A stretch of 64,000 bases of DNA from Hymenopus coronatus (lineage: Eukaryota > Arthropoda > Insecta > Mantodea > Hymenopodidae). Positions 1 through 10,951 of the stretch are shown here, piece after piece. The position numbers and the translations under genes are program-made. Where the stretch lies: positions 75,375,001 to 75,439,000 of the forward strand of contig CM060895.1 in NCBI GenBank assembly GCA_030762935.1, written 5' to 3'. Under the pieces are notes generated by a model, which did no database searches, was not told the origin of the DNA, and was given only the letters and a program-made list of their open reading frames with translations. Within the stretch, counting starts at the first letter, position 1, and every line of letters starts with the position of its first letter.

Positions 1-94
1 GTTATTAAAAATATGAATATCGTTACGTCCGTTAGAGTAGTTGATTATTTTTAAATATTCCTCTCAAAGTTTTGAATTTGATGTCATTTTTTTT

Positions 95-832
95 TCGAGA
101 TTTTATCGGAAACATATATTTTGAGGTACCTGAGTCCGTAAAAGCATTTTTCGCAAAAAGATCCGCGAGTCTTGGACAGCATAATTCAAAAACGAAAATA
201 CCGTTAATTACTAAATTTCGTATTTATGTTTAGTATTTTCCAAAAATAGAACACGAAGATTATCAAGAAAATCCCCCCACCACGAACTACACTTTACATG
301 CAAAATTGTGTTTTTGTTAAAAACGGCTCTAAGGATTTTGGATAAAATGCCGTAAAAATGTTTACATCAAAAAATTTTTAGATTTTGAATTTTCTGGGAA
401 GGGCCTCTGAAGTTCTTTATTCTGGATGAGTTTTGCAGAATGTTTTATAACGGTTAAACCGTAAGAGATAGACAAAAACTTACTATACAAAAAATGTATG
501 TCTTGTTAAAACACATAATTTATGTCATATGTTTTTCTTGTGGATTTGACCATTTTCCAGATATTTCTTGTCATTGGTTTCAATTTTAAATAATTTAACT
601 TTTCATAAAGGGGAAATTGGAAGGCGAAAGGAACCTCAATTGTTTCACATAGCCACCAGTTTTTAAAAGATTAGACTATCAATTTAGCCTGATGTATTCC
701 CTTATTCCCCTTTTACTCACAAGAAAGCAAGTAATATGACCAATTCTGCTAATAAATCTCGATTAGTAAGATGTGAACAAAAGAGAAAACTTTTGTAAGA
801 AAATTTTGTGAATGGAACTCATCAGATTTTTT
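95..832 (+). repeat. Rep-A copy, lacks hairpin end
   Basis: Begins at the conserved 'GAGATTT...CGGAAA' block and runs to the family's far end 'CATCAGATTTTTT'. The first ~90 bases of the unit (hairpin and TTCCACCC block) are missing or too diverged to recognise. The GT tract is reduced to almost nothing here. Confidence 0.85.
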
Positions 833-1149
833 CTTATATTATTAGTTATTTTGGATATACGAAAGCTGTAAAACATTCCACAAGATTATTATTTTTTCCA
901 GTAGAAGAGTTACGAAACTCTTGAATTGAGGTTTTAAACTTCGCAATATGCATGCAATAAGTTAAAATTGCATAATTCGAAAGTATTTCTAGTTAAAAAA
1001 GGTTATTAACGCGAGAACTCATACGAATAGAGCTGATAAAACCTGCATATTACCTCATGCCCTCTGTAATTCATGTTATACTGTCAGAAGTGTCGTGCAA
1101 AGAGACAACATACGAGGTTGGAATTTTATTAGTGGCAACTATTTATTTA
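833..1149. other. AT-rich stretch, nothing recognised
   Basis: About 300 bases between a Rep-A end and a mariner relic. No open frame, tRNA-like box pair or repeat match was seen. Confidence 0.5.
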
Positions 1150-1600
1150 TAATCGAAACAAAAGAAACACACGTTACCACGTTTTACTCTCCTTATCAGC
1201 ACTCTGTACCTGCAACGTTGCCAGCGATGTAGAAGTCGTAGGAAACCTTTCGCAGCGCCTGTTATGTTGATATTATTCAAATGGAACGGTCTACAGCCTG
1301 CCGAATCTCTGGATCAGTTCTGAAGTGAATACCACGAAGTGATTCGTTAATCTTCGGAATCAAGTCGAAGTCACAAGAGCTTAACACCAGTGTCGCTGCT
1401 TTTTTGTTTTTGTTCTTTTCCTAAGCTCGTGGCAGGTTCCATTCCAAAAATGAACAGGAGTATTGACTGTTTGCTGTGGAGGAGCATAAAGCATTGCAAT
1501 CGTAAACAAGAGGCACTATAATTTTCACATTGCTGGCATTCTGATCAACTTTCCGTGTTTTTATCTTGGAATTTCGAACGTTATGATTCTCGGCGACACT
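1150..1600 (-). pseudogene. mariner-like transposase relic (C-terminal half)
   Basis: Read on the minus strand, the decayed frame contains pieces in the order expected of a mariner-family DD34D transposase. A piece resembling '...VYDC...' and '..YSCSFLE..' is at about 1560-1420. After a gap come 'DFDLIPKINESLRGIHFRT' and 'RQAVDRSI' at about 1390-1310. A frame-shifted 'LHRWQR' tail lies near 1240. The segment carrying the central catalytic region (HDNARPH...) is missing between the first two pieces and stops interrupt it, so it cannot encode an active enzyme. It lies head-to-head with a second mariner relic on the plus strand that starts near 1590. Family assignment rests on motif recognition. 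Confidence 0.7.
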
Positions 1601-1791
1601 TTCTGAAGAACCCACACATCAGTATGCACGGCAATGTTCGGCCACATACAGAGAAAGGTGTGGTTGATTTGTTCGTCGATGGAGTTGGGAAGTCCTGCAG
1701 CTTTCACTATAGTGTCTTTGCCTTGATGCCGAAGATGAAGGAACCACTTCTTGGCATTCGCTTCAGAACTTTACAAGACATTCATCAGGTA
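1590..1791 (+). pseudogene. mariner-like transposase relic, part 1 (split)
   Basis: The plus frame contains 'MHGNVRPHT', a degraded form of the mariner 'HDNA.PHTA' catalytic motif with Asp replaced by Gly. About 30 residues later comes 'FALMPKMKEPLLGIRFRTLQ', matching the stretch after the last catalytic Asp in mariner transposases. The 'PPYSPD' motif is missing: 'CSFHYSVFAL' stands in its place. The relic stops at 1791 where a 723-bp inverted-repeat element is inserted, and resumes at 2515. The first half of the transposase is absent. Confidence 0.75.
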
Positions 1792-2514
1792 CAAAGCGAT
1801 CCATATAAACATGAATCATTTTAATAGGTCATAATTTCTTTCTGAAAGTTCATAGAAATGTGGAATTCGTTTTAATGATCTCAGGGAGAATCGACAACAA
1901 TCATAGCAACAATCGATCGATGGCTTCTGTTGACTGTATTGATTTCGATAGAAATTACGAGCATTTTCATGGCATTGTGGACAGTCGCAGCTCTTTAACA
2001 GTGCCATATGAATAGCCCGATTCCTGACTCAATCGACGCAACGATTTTTTTGGAGAGTTCACTAGCTTTCTTCGAACATTTGTAGCAGCCTCTGCACTCA
2101 ATGGTGGTCTATGTTTTCCACTCTCACTAACAAGTATACCAGTTGTCTCCAGCTTTCTTGCTAGCGATAAAATTGTTGCCTTTGTCGGAAAATTCCGCCC
2201 ATTAAATTCTCTTCAAAATCCGCGTAGTGTTAACAAGGAATTTGTCTTCTAATATGTTTTCACAATGAAAACACGATCTCGAAGCGAGTACTGCATGTTG
2301 CAAACTATAGACTGTCTACTATGCCATGAAAATGCTCGTAATTTCCATCGAAATCAATATACTCAACAGATAGCATTGATCCATTGTTGCCATGATTGTT
2401 GTCGATTCTCTCTGAGTCACTGAGATAATCAAAACAAATTTCACATTTCTAAAAGCTTTCAGAGAGAAATTATGGCCGATTAAAATTGTTCAGGTTTGTA
2501 TGATCACACTGTAG
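1792..2514. mobile_element. 723-bp inverted-repeat element inserted in a mariner relic
   Basis: Two arms of about 200 bp (1792-1998 and 2304-2514) are imperfect reverse complements; both contain the 'CATAATTTCT' and 'AAAATGCTCGTAATTTC' segments in opposite sense. TA dinucleotides flank the unit (1790-1791 and 2515-2516). The broken mariner frame (..DIHQ / VDRSIQTI..) reads through if the unit is removed, so the ends are defined by the host relic. TA flanks suggest a Tc1/mariner-superfamily element. The interior holds a different mariner N-terminal relic on the minus strand, so it may be a deletion derivative with long terminal inverted repeats. Confidence 0.7.
2015..2235 (-). pseudogene. mariner-like transposase N-terminal relic
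   Basis: The minus strand between the two inverted arms encodes, with one frame change, pieces reading 'FPTKATIL', 'RKLETTG', 'HRPPLSAEAATNVRRKL' and 'KSLRRLSQESG'. This order matches the N-terminal helix-turn-helix region of mariner transposases. There is no catalytic domain downstream: the frame passes into the left inverted arm and ends. Non-functional. Confidence 0.6.
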
Positions 2515-2640
2515 TAGACCGCTCAATTCAAACTATCGACACAACAGACCGTGCTAAAGGTGTCCCGACTCCCACATCGCTGACAACGGGTTGTATCCGT
2601 TGCTGGTGACTGCTTTGAAGGATAGTAACTAAAAGTTTGT
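2515..2640 (+). pseudogene. mariner-like transposase relic, part 2 (C-terminal tail)
   Basis: Continuation of the plus-strand relic that breaks off at 1791. It reads 'VDRSIQTID' followed, after a one-base shift, by 'VSRLPHR*QRVVSVAGD' and 'CFEG' before stop codons. This corresponds to the last residues of a mariner transposase ('..HRWQRVVD..GDYFEG'). One internal stop is present. Confidence 0.7.
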
Positions 2641-3050
2641 AACACAGTTGTAAATATTAGTTGCCACCATTGAAGTTCCAACCTCAGTATTTTAACAGCA
2701 GCCAATGTTTACTGTGTTAAACATTTTCTGAATGAACTGAAAGAATATTTAATTTCAGTATTATTTTGTAAGTTTTCGTGTCGTTTTATCTAAAACTGGC
2801 AATTTAACCTCACTCAACGTTTTATTTTCCCTAGATATATTGAATTATGTCTTTGACATTTGAAATCGAATTGATGAATGTCTGTAGTATAAAAGTACTA
2901 AACGTATTGTTGAGAAAACCAATGTTTTGGAACATTTTTAGGAATCGAATCGGGGGCAAATTTGATTTTTTGGGAGATAGGACCTTTGTTTGTTTTTTTA
3001 TTCAATACGACCCTCACAAACCGACTAGTGACTTACTATAAAACCTTTTT
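2641..3050. other. AT-rich stretch, nothing recognised
   Basis: Contains no convincing frame, repeat or RNA gene. It includes a TTTTT run immediately before the Rep-A copy starting at 3051. Confidence 0.5.
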
Positions 3051-4003
3051 ACTTTCTCTACACGTACTATGCACATAGTGTATAGAGAAGGCATTGTACT
3101 CCACACGTAAATTCGATACTGAGATTTCACCGGAAATATGTGTATTAGGGTTACCTGTATCCAAAAAAAGCATTTTCAGAAAAAACTCCGTGTATGTGTG
3201 TGTGTGTCCGTGAACACGACTCAAAAACGAAAAGTTGGTAAAATACCAAACTTGGTATTTAAGGTGCGACATGAACATTCTGAGAAAAATCCCCCACCCC
3301 AAACTAACCTTTACATGGAACGTTTTTTCGAAAATATTGATTTTCTCAAAAATGGCTAACGATTTTGATTAAAATATCGCATATTAAAGATATTTACGTG
3401 ACAAATAAAATGTATATCTTGAATTTTCTGGGAATATTTCATATTTGTTGTAAATAACTATTATATCTAGTTTACAAAGCCATAAACTGGCAGCTGTGAT
3501 TCATTGTTTATATATCTTGTATACATATAAAACTCTGCCACCAGGTGATACCCACTTGAAGAGAAATAAATACATACAAGACTACTTTATTCTGTATGAA
3601 TTTTACGGAATTTTGAATTAACTGCTAAACCGTAGGAGATGGACAAAAACTTACCACACAAAAAATGTAGAGTGCGTTAAAACACACAATGTATGTTATA
3701 TTTTTTTTCGTAAATTTGCTCGCTTTTGAGCTATTCCTTGTTTTTGGTTTCACTTTTAAAAAACTTATACTTTTATCATACAGGAATTTCTGAACTCCTG
3801 TCCATACAAACCAATTTTTGACTATTACTTTAACCTATGGTACTCCCTTATTGTGCTTCTACTTACAAGGAAGCAAGTAATAAGACGATTTCTGCTTGTT
3901 TATTCTCGATTATCATGAAGTAAATAGAAGCATAAGCTTTTTAACAATAATTTGCTGTAGAGATGCACAGAAAGTCATGTGAATGGAACACATCGGATTT
4001 TTT
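3051..4003 (+). repeat. Rep-A copy, full-length with small insertion
   Basis: Both ends are present: hairpin of the TATG-CACATA type at 3051-3090 and end 'CATCGGATTTTTT'. A foreign segment of ~145 bp interrupts the 'TTTCTGGGAATA / GACTACTTTATTCTG' block between about 3437 and 3583. It ends in an ATAAATACATACAA tail and may be a short insertion. Confidence 0.9.
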
Positions 4004-5010
4004 GTGATACAAAACAGCTATGGTATTTTCCCCGTTACAAAATTATTCAAACTCGCCGACTTGGAACAAAACTACTATGGTAGGTATATGTTTTACCAGA
4101 ATTTATATTTGAAGCGCACATAATTTAGCAGAGAAATGGGGATTCAAATTGGGGCCAGCAGTAACAGGCCGTCAATCACTCCAATTGACGCCATAGAGCA
4201 AGTAATGTGCTTGCAACTACTGGGAAAGTGCATAGGGCACGCAGTAATTTGCTCCTGTTAAAGCCGTTTTGTTTATTTTTCTGGTTCTCTCCCACACACG
4301 AAAGTAAAGAGAATAGTCGGTAATGCAGCACGCTTTTATTGCACCAGATTACCTGCATAAACGGGTCACGCAACATGTAGGTTTTATTCACAAGCTAAGA
4401 ATTATAAAAAAAAGGTAATATTCGGAAGCACAACCGCAAGGCATGAAACGAACCTCGACGTGGGCGGTCCGTTGCTAGAGAAAATATTTACAGCATCTGC
4501 CTCATTCCCCCCAAACAATATACTATTAATATTGTATCGCCAGATAACATATTTTTTACATTTCCAAGAGCATCAAGCAAACATCTGTTTTAACTTTATA
4601 CTTTTTGCTTATCAACCATATTTACCATCTTCTATAAAACGGTGAAACTAATCTATAGGATCTTTTCAAACTATAAACTGATATAAATACTATAATATTA
4701 GAGATATCATAAAAACAAAAGAAATCACATACTGAGAAAGCAACGGTTTGGTTTTCTTGTTTTGCTTTTTCTATTTTTTTTTATTTTATTTATTTATTTT
4801 TTTTTGTGTTCACTTTTCAATTGAAATATGCAGATTTCTCAGATATCAAATTTGTTTCTTATATAATCCCTCAAAATGAATTAGATCCTTACGATGTTCG
4901 ACTACTATTACGATGGTTACAGTTTTATTAAACAAAACATTAGTAATTTTATTCATATTACCATAAGAATTTCAAGCCATACCTTTATTACTAATTAAAA
5001 AGGTCTTCAA
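4004..5010. other. Unassigned AT-rich DNA
   Basis: No match to the window's repeat families was noticed. T-rich low-complexity DNA lies at 4760-4806. Short open frames here have no recognisable motif. Confidence 0.45.
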
Positions 5011-5325
5011 GATTTAACAGTTGCTGTATGGTGCGGCTTTAATACACAGTTCATCATTGGTTGTTACTGAAAATGGTGAGCACTACTTTAGCACGCTACA
5101 AAAATTCGTCATCCGTAGACTGAGAAATTACGGTAAAGAAAACGTTATCTCATACAGATGCGCTCCGTCCCATATCCACACCCTAATTAATTTTCCAGAT
5201 CTTTGACGATCGTGTCACCAGTGACACTTTCCAATTAAGTGGCCGCTGCGATCTCCAGATTTAAATCTGACCGGCGTTTTTTTTTTTTGGGGGGGGAGTT
5301 ATCTTAAAGAAAGAATTTTCCTGAC
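5011..5325 (+). pseudogene. mariner/Tc1-like transposase relic (second half)
   Basis: The plus frame starts 'DLTVAVWCGFNTQFIIG', then 'GEHYFSTLQKFVIRRLRNYG', 'ENVI' and 'CAPSHIHT', which stands where 'QQDGAPSH' would be expected. After a frame change come 'DDRV' and 'RSPDLNLTGVFFFWG', equivalent to '..PRSPDLNP.DFFLWGYLK'. This is the layout of a DD34D-type IS630/Tc1/mariner transposase from the WCG block to beyond the last catalytic Asp. The first catalytic block is missing, the 'QQDG' Asp is lost and two frame changes occur, so it is dead. Confidence 0.75.
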
Positions 5326-5581
5326 ACACCCGACAAACAAAAATCAATTAAAATACATTTTAAATTAAACATAAATGAATTTAAATCAAAACCAAGACAA
5401 ATAAAGGTTATTAGGATTATTTGAAAAGATGCAAAACCAAAACTAATAATGTTTATTCCTTCTTTTTTGGTTATGAAGTGAAAACTGGAAAATAAAATCA
5501 AAGTAAAACAGCAGATATGTTATTTTTGCGGAACGTGAAAGGATGTGCACTAGGAGATAGAATACGAATGAGCAAATAAAA

Positions 5582-5585
<4 letters not shown>

Positions 5586-5622
<37 letters not shown>
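5586..5622. repeat. (AT)n microsatellite
   Basis: About 18 uninterrupted AT dinucleotides. Confidence 0.98.
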
Positions 5623-5626
<4 letters not shown>

Positions 5627-6409
5627 TGAGGATATAAGGATATCAAGAAGAGTCTTCCAATACAACCCTAGAGGCATAAGAGATGTTGGCCGACACCGTA
5701 AAAGATGGACATCACAGACTGCTTCGCCGGAACGGGCTATTTAGCCTAAGCTACAAGGAAGAAAGATTATGTTTACAACGAATTCTATTTAAATATAGAT
5801 TAAATTATTATTTTAATTTATTTAAATATTATAGAATCATTATTTTTAGGATCCAAAACTACTATACAATTCAACTGCCACTGAAGGAAACTATCTATAT
5901 AACAAGAAATTACTAACATTTCAAGTCCAAAATGTAGTAGCAGAAAGAATTGTATAGATTAAACAAGATAACAGGCGCATTTCTCCAAAGTTTTATAAAA
6001 CCCCATGTTTCCCAGTATATAACTTCTTTTGTTTGTTTTTTTTCCCTATCTCAAATACTATAATATTTATAACGCTTTAAATTTTTGGGTTACTTTTTAA
6101 AGATTTATACTTCATTTTAATGAAAATAAATCTCTTCTGAAAAACCCGTATTACTCATTTCATTATAGATACAAAGTACATAGTGATAGTCAAATATTTG
6201 CGAACTGTACGCTATATACTGGCTTCCATGACATCGCTGTAAACACGTGCAAGTCCACAGGGATTTAAATAGAGACTAATTATGGAGCAACTGGAACCAT
6301 TAATAGCGGTTCTCGGAAATACTATACCATTATTTGAAATAGCTGTATTTTGAAGAGAGACACCTTTGTGTGGTACATTTTCCTCTATCGCTTAACACTT
6401 ACTAGTTAT
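5623..6409. other. Unassigned AT-rich DNA
   Basis: No convincing gene or repeat seen. The 77-codon plus frame near 5683 is low-complexity and tyrosine/isoleucine rich, as expected by chance in AT-rich DNA. Confidence 0.45.
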
Positions 6410-6545
6410 GTAAGATTATGTAAATTTCCTTTCGAACGACTATTATGGGAAAATTCAAGATGTATATTTTGTCATGCAAATATCTTTCATATACGTACGC
6501 TATTTAAATCAAAATCGTTAAAAAAATGATGAAATTCGCGTTACT
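6410..6545 (-). repeat. Rep-A fragment
   Basis: Middle portion only ('AAAATTCAAGATGTATATTTTG', truncated at both sides of that block), reading in minus orientation. Diverged more than most copies. Confidence 0.7.
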
Positions 6546-6584
6546 TCTTTACCCATTAACAAAATGCAGAAAATCTGATGTGCT

Positions 6585-6855
6585 CTATTCACACGATTTT
6601 CTCTACATCTCTGTAAGAAATTACTGTTGATAAGCTTGTTCTTCTATCTACTTGATGTTAATCGAGATACACATCACTTAGTACCTTATAAGTATAAGGG
6701 AAATACGAGAATACATTAGGCTAAAACGACAGTCAAACGTTTTAAAATGTGGTTGCTATGGAATACAAATCAGTTTCTTTGCGAGGCTAAAGGTTGTCAA
6801 TTGCCCGTATGAGAAAAAATATTTTAAAACGGAAATCAATTACAAGGAATATCTT
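6585..6855 (-). repeat. Rep-A partial copy (end portion), fused to an inverted copy
   Basis: Starts 'AAAATCTGATGTGCTC' (the far end of the unit in reverse) and runs to 'TACAAGGAATATC'. At that point the sequence switches without a gap to a plus-oriented copy. Confidence 0.85.
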
Positions 6856-7312
6856 GAATTTTCTGGGAATAACCTCTAAAGACCACTTTATTCAGAATGA
6901 ATTTTCCGTAGCTGGTAAACCGTAAGAGACTCTACAAAAAATGTAAATCATGTTAAAACACACAACTTATGTCATGTAGGTACTTTTTTCGTGGAATTGA
7001 CCATTTCTAGGATATTCCTTGTTATTTGTTTCAGAATTAAAATACTTTTTTCACACGGAAAGCTGTAAACTCCTGGCACTGCCTAGAAATGAATTTCAAC
7101 CACATGGCAACAGCTTTTAAGAGATCTGACTATCACTTTAGGCTAGTATATTCCCTTATTTCCTTTCTATTTATACGCAAGCAAGTAATTGAGACAATTT
7201 CTGCTAATGCTTATCCCGATTCTCATAAAGAAAACAGGGGAATTTGATTTTTAATAATAATTTGTTACAGCGATGTAAAGAAAGTCATGTGAATGGAACA
7301 CGTTAGATCTTT
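6856..7312 (+). repeat. Rep-A partial copy, second half of an inverted chimera
   Basis: Begins inside the unit at 'TTGAATTTTCTGGGAATA' and runs to the end 'GAACACGTTAGATCTTTT'. Direct continuation of an oppositely oriented copy. Confidence 0.9.
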
Positions 7313-7892
7313 TACTTAATACACTCCTCACACACACACGCACATGGACTCTGACACACATACACAGATAGACGGGGACATTTTTGGTGCGCTTCGTCAT
7401 GCAGGTGCGCTTCATCATGCTTGAAGTAACAATTATGTGCTGGAATTACAAACAAAGCACATAGCAAAAAATGCTCCAGGGTTGGAGTATTACAGTGTGA
7501 TATCGCAAGAATAATATAACTCCTTTTATGTGTTGATTTGTTGGAATTAATGCAATTAAACGTAAGCTGTCACTGTTTGAATAGAGAACAATACCACCCA
7601 GGCCATCACCACTATTACATATCTGGTTACACCTATTGTCAAATATAAATTGCTGCAGGTAAAAATGACTTTTATGAAAGCCTCCATCGTTTACACAGTA
7701 GACTGCTTTAGCAGCTGTTGCAGTCTGCGGTTTATATTCATACTCATGTGCAATAATAATTCCGACGGACATTAAGTTCATTTATAAATAATGTTTCAGT
7801 TACATGAATGCCAAAATAGTTTGATATAATGCACACGATTAAATTCTAACGCTGATAATGCACTTTAAATCAGAATTAGCATGCACATTTTC
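7313..7892. other. Unassigned DNA with CA-rich segment
   Basis: A CA-rich tract lies at 7320-7370. Two adjacent copies of an 18-mer beginning GGTGCGCTTC occur at about 7388-7423. A 111-codon frame on the minus strand (7446-7781) has no recognisable motif. Confidence 0.4.
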
Positions 7893-8615
7893 TTCACTTT
7901 CTCCTTTTAGTACATAGTGAGTGGGTAGACACCGAAATTTTACTGGAAATACACGTTTTAGGGTCTTCTATATAAATACACAAATAAATAAACACTTTAG
8001 AAAAATGTCGTGTATGTGTTTGTGGGTCTGTGAACACTAACTCAAAAGTCAGTTAAATATCAAACTTGACATTTAAGTTTAACATCTTCAAAGGATGCAA
8101 CACAAATATTTTCAAGAAAATCGCCCAAAATCCCACCCTAAATTACCCTTTACATGGTAAATATTTCCAAAATTTTTATTTTCTCAAAAATGTCGCAAAC
8201 GATTTTGATTTAAATGCCGTATATTAAAGATATTTGAATGGCAAATAAATATTTTGAATTCTCTGGGACTAACCTTGCGGCCTCTTCCCTCTGGATGACT
8301 TTTGCTTAACTAGTAAACCGTAAGAAATAGACAAAAAGCTGCTACAGAATGTATGTAGATCTCGTTAAATGTGCAATTTATGATATATTCAATATTCTGT
8401 TATGGGTTTCAGTTTTAAAAACACTTTTTTTTTTCTTTTCTTTTCTTTTTTCAAATGGCAGGTCTTCATCCTTTTATCTCTCTCTTGTTTTCCTGGCCAT
8501 GAAAGGGGAACCGAACTTAATAACAATCGCATAACTCTTTTAAAAGACTTGATTATCGCTTTAGGTTGGTGTATTCCCTTATTTCCCTTCTACTTATTAG
8601 GAACTAAGAAGATAT
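7893..8615 (+). repeat. Rep-A copy, diverged, 3'-truncated
   Basis: Weak hairpin remnant, then all internal blocks through 'TTCCCTTCTACTTATTAGGAAC'. The final ~110 bases of the unit are missing. A T-rich, C-interrupted tract at 8425-8450 sits where other copies have 'AAAATACTTATACTTTT'. Confidence 0.85.
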
Positions 8616-9426
8616 ATTTGCGGAGTGTCTCACTGATATTGAAATAAAATGATTACGATGGAAACGTCAGGTGTAGTCAATATTTACTACACCAATTTTA
8701 GATGCTCATGGCGGTAATTATGCATGTTGACGAACCTTATAATGGTGTAATAATGAATAGGACAGGAAATACAGGTATAACAATAATGAGTATTTTATTC
8801 CATTTAGCTATATGTAGCTATTATTAAGGAGGGTGTAGAAATCGGTTAAACTTAATATTAAAGAGAATATGATCAGCCGATTTTTGCTGGCAAGTTGAAT
8901 TAGATTCATAATCAATAGTGCATTGGAGATCAAAATTCTCATAAGTAACCTATATAAGTACGTCATTTTAACAATTGCATGTAATGTGGAATTATTGTTC
9001 AAATAATGGTTATCTTAATTCTTATATAGATTGTCTTCCTTAATAATTTTATTGCTTGCAAAATATATTTTTATATTTTTAAGTTATAAATTTATTTTAG
9101 AGTGATAAAAGTTTAGAGAAAAGGGAATATTTTACTTTAAGGCTAACTTGAAATTTATGATAAGTAGCTTTGAATTGTATATTTAGTGGAAAAAGAAGCT
9201 AATCTAGAAACAGAGGTACATATAACGTAGCTACGACCTTCATTTAGTTTTTTTTAACGATAAACAGTATCTAATAATTCATAATATCTAAATAACTATT
9301 AACAGCATTAAGAACTTTTATCTTTTGTTGAGAAATTAAGACGCCTAATATCTTTTGGACGTTTCATTTCGGTTATTTAGTACTAGCAATGAACCACTCT
9401 CCCGCTAACGATGCTTGCTTGTTTTG
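8616..9426. other. Unassigned AT-rich DNA
   Basis: Holds an 8-bp perfect stem (GGTGTAGT at 8670-8677, ACTACACC at 8686-8693). Otherwise no recognisable feature. Confidence 0.45.
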
Positions 9427-9740
9427 GGCGTAGCCGAATGGTTAGACCGCTCGCCACCCACCTAGGCATTAGATCACAAGCGCCCAGGTTGTTTTTCTCC
9501 GGATCCTCCGTTTTACCCAGCCACTTATTCCACCAATTGCTCCATCATATTTCCTGTCATCCATATCGCCTGCATTTCATATAACCCATTTCCTCACGCT
9601 CATACTTGGCTACGGGCCAACCACTCGTTCCGAGTTCTCCATTCTTGGTTACGTGCCGTTGGCTTCCTGGTAGGCTTTTGACCCCTAGGCATTCGCTTGT
9701 AAGTCCTAGGGGAGAGAGTAAGCCGACTACGAAATTATTA
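9427..9740 (+). repeat. tRNA-related SINE-like sequence
   Basis: The head 'GCGTAGCCGAATGGTTAGAC' resembles a tRNA D-arm/A-box. It is followed by 'CGCTCGCCACCCACCTAGGC', whose CACCTAGGC also occurs in the tRNA-like centre of the element at 39733-40067. A GC-richer body follows to about 9740. No convincing B-box, so a degraded SINE rather than a tRNA gene. Confidence 0.5.
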
Positions 9741-9914
9741 TTTAATTGGTTTGGTTGATGAAGGATGAATTGAGTAAAATTAAACGAAGGCTTTTCTTCC
9801 CAGAAAAAAAAAAAAAAGTTGCCCAAAATTCAAACTTAAAAACAACAACATAACATTGGTACCTAAACAATACTTTTAGTATATTTTTATACTGGAAGAT
9901 TTAATTTTTGTAAA

Positions 9915-10095
9915 GAAAAAAAGCTGAAGATGGAACTTTGGTCGTGGTATTAAATATCCAATCCGGTGTGTACTTTGGTGACTGAGGGAAACCACGAATA
10001 AAAACCTACAGATCGGTCAACCCATGGGATTTGAACCCAGGATCTTCCGACTGTGGGCCTCAGATGTTACGTCTGTGCCAATCCGTTCGATGTGT
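9915..10095 (-). repeat. tRNA-derived SINE, family S4
   Basis: On the minus strand a B-box-like GGGTTCAAATCCC (about 10025-10037) follows a degenerate tRNA head. Downstream is a non-tRNA body containing 'CGGATTGGATATTTAATACC'. The same body follows a tRNA-like head at 23421-23560 on the plus strand, which shows the two are copies of one SINE family. Confidence 0.7.
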
Positions 10096-10104
10096 GGGCT
10101 TCTT

Positions 10105-10175
10105 GACTGGGAAAGTTGGGGGTATATCTGGAAACCAGTCCTTGCAATATCGGCTGTTGTCGAGTCTAGGCATCC
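10105..10175. repeat. Short repeat module shared with 59617-59690
   Basis: 'TATCTGGAAACC.GTC.TTGCAATRTC' followed by a pyrimidine-rich '..GGCATC.C' occurs here and near 59617. It lies beside SINE S4 but is not part of the other S4 copy, so it is probably a separate element fragment. Confidence 0.6.
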
Positions 10176-10951
10176 CACTTGCCTAGCCGTTGAAATATGC
10201 ACGCAATAACTGCTTGCGATGGAATGCTACTCTACAACAAGCAAGTTACGTACATTGCCGGCAGTCCAATATCACGACATCTCTCGTAATGCAAAATCCG
10301 ACTTATGGAAGACCCTGATGGCAGTAGCCGTTCTCATTCCCCGGGGTTCCTTTTCAGTTCCTGTGTAATCCCCGAGACGGCCGTTTCGGAACATTTTCGA
10401 GGTTTCCCATTGGAGCAGGGATTATTATTTCTTTCAATTCCCCTTTGTGCAATACCGGCATTGAGTAAAATATTCGCATTCGTCCTACAGTTCTATTACT
10501 ATGGCGTCATTCAACTAATAATAAACTTTTCCAGGGTACCGCCTTTAGGAAATCAACGGCACTTAATCTCAAAAACCGCCGAAGTAATAAGCTTTTTATG
10601 AGACGAATTCTTGTTTGGTTTCAAAGTGGGTTAATTATATTATATGGTCATTTTGACTTTCTCTATCACCCCCTAGTACAGGAAATCACACATTTTGAAG
10701 TCTCCTGAATAAAAGAAAATTATTTTTAGAAAAATATCAGTCTAACTCAACGATGATCATGCTTAATTTCATGAATATATAAGAAAAATCACTAAAAAAA
10801 TACTTTTAAAGCAGTGAAGTAAATGCCGGATTAATAGTGTTTGCAGTTTTGGGAGGGGGGGGAGATTATTAAATTGAATAATGTTTAACTCCTTATTTTA
10901 TTTGCTTACCACTTATTATAAAAATACCCAACTTGAAACAATTTTTTTGTT
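10176..10951. other. Unassigned DNA
   Basis: A 98-codon plus frame (10305-10601) lies in a moderately GC-rich stretch. I recognise no domain. A G-run occurs at 10851-10862. Confidence 0.4.

Noticed and set aside
3051..4003. Rep-A as a MITE with target duplications
   Set aside because: The inverted ends are only about 11 bp and I saw no consistent flanking direct repeats beyond T-runs.
5586..5622. (AT)n as a replication origin or regulatory element
   Set aside because: Only a dinucleotide microsatellite; no supporting context.
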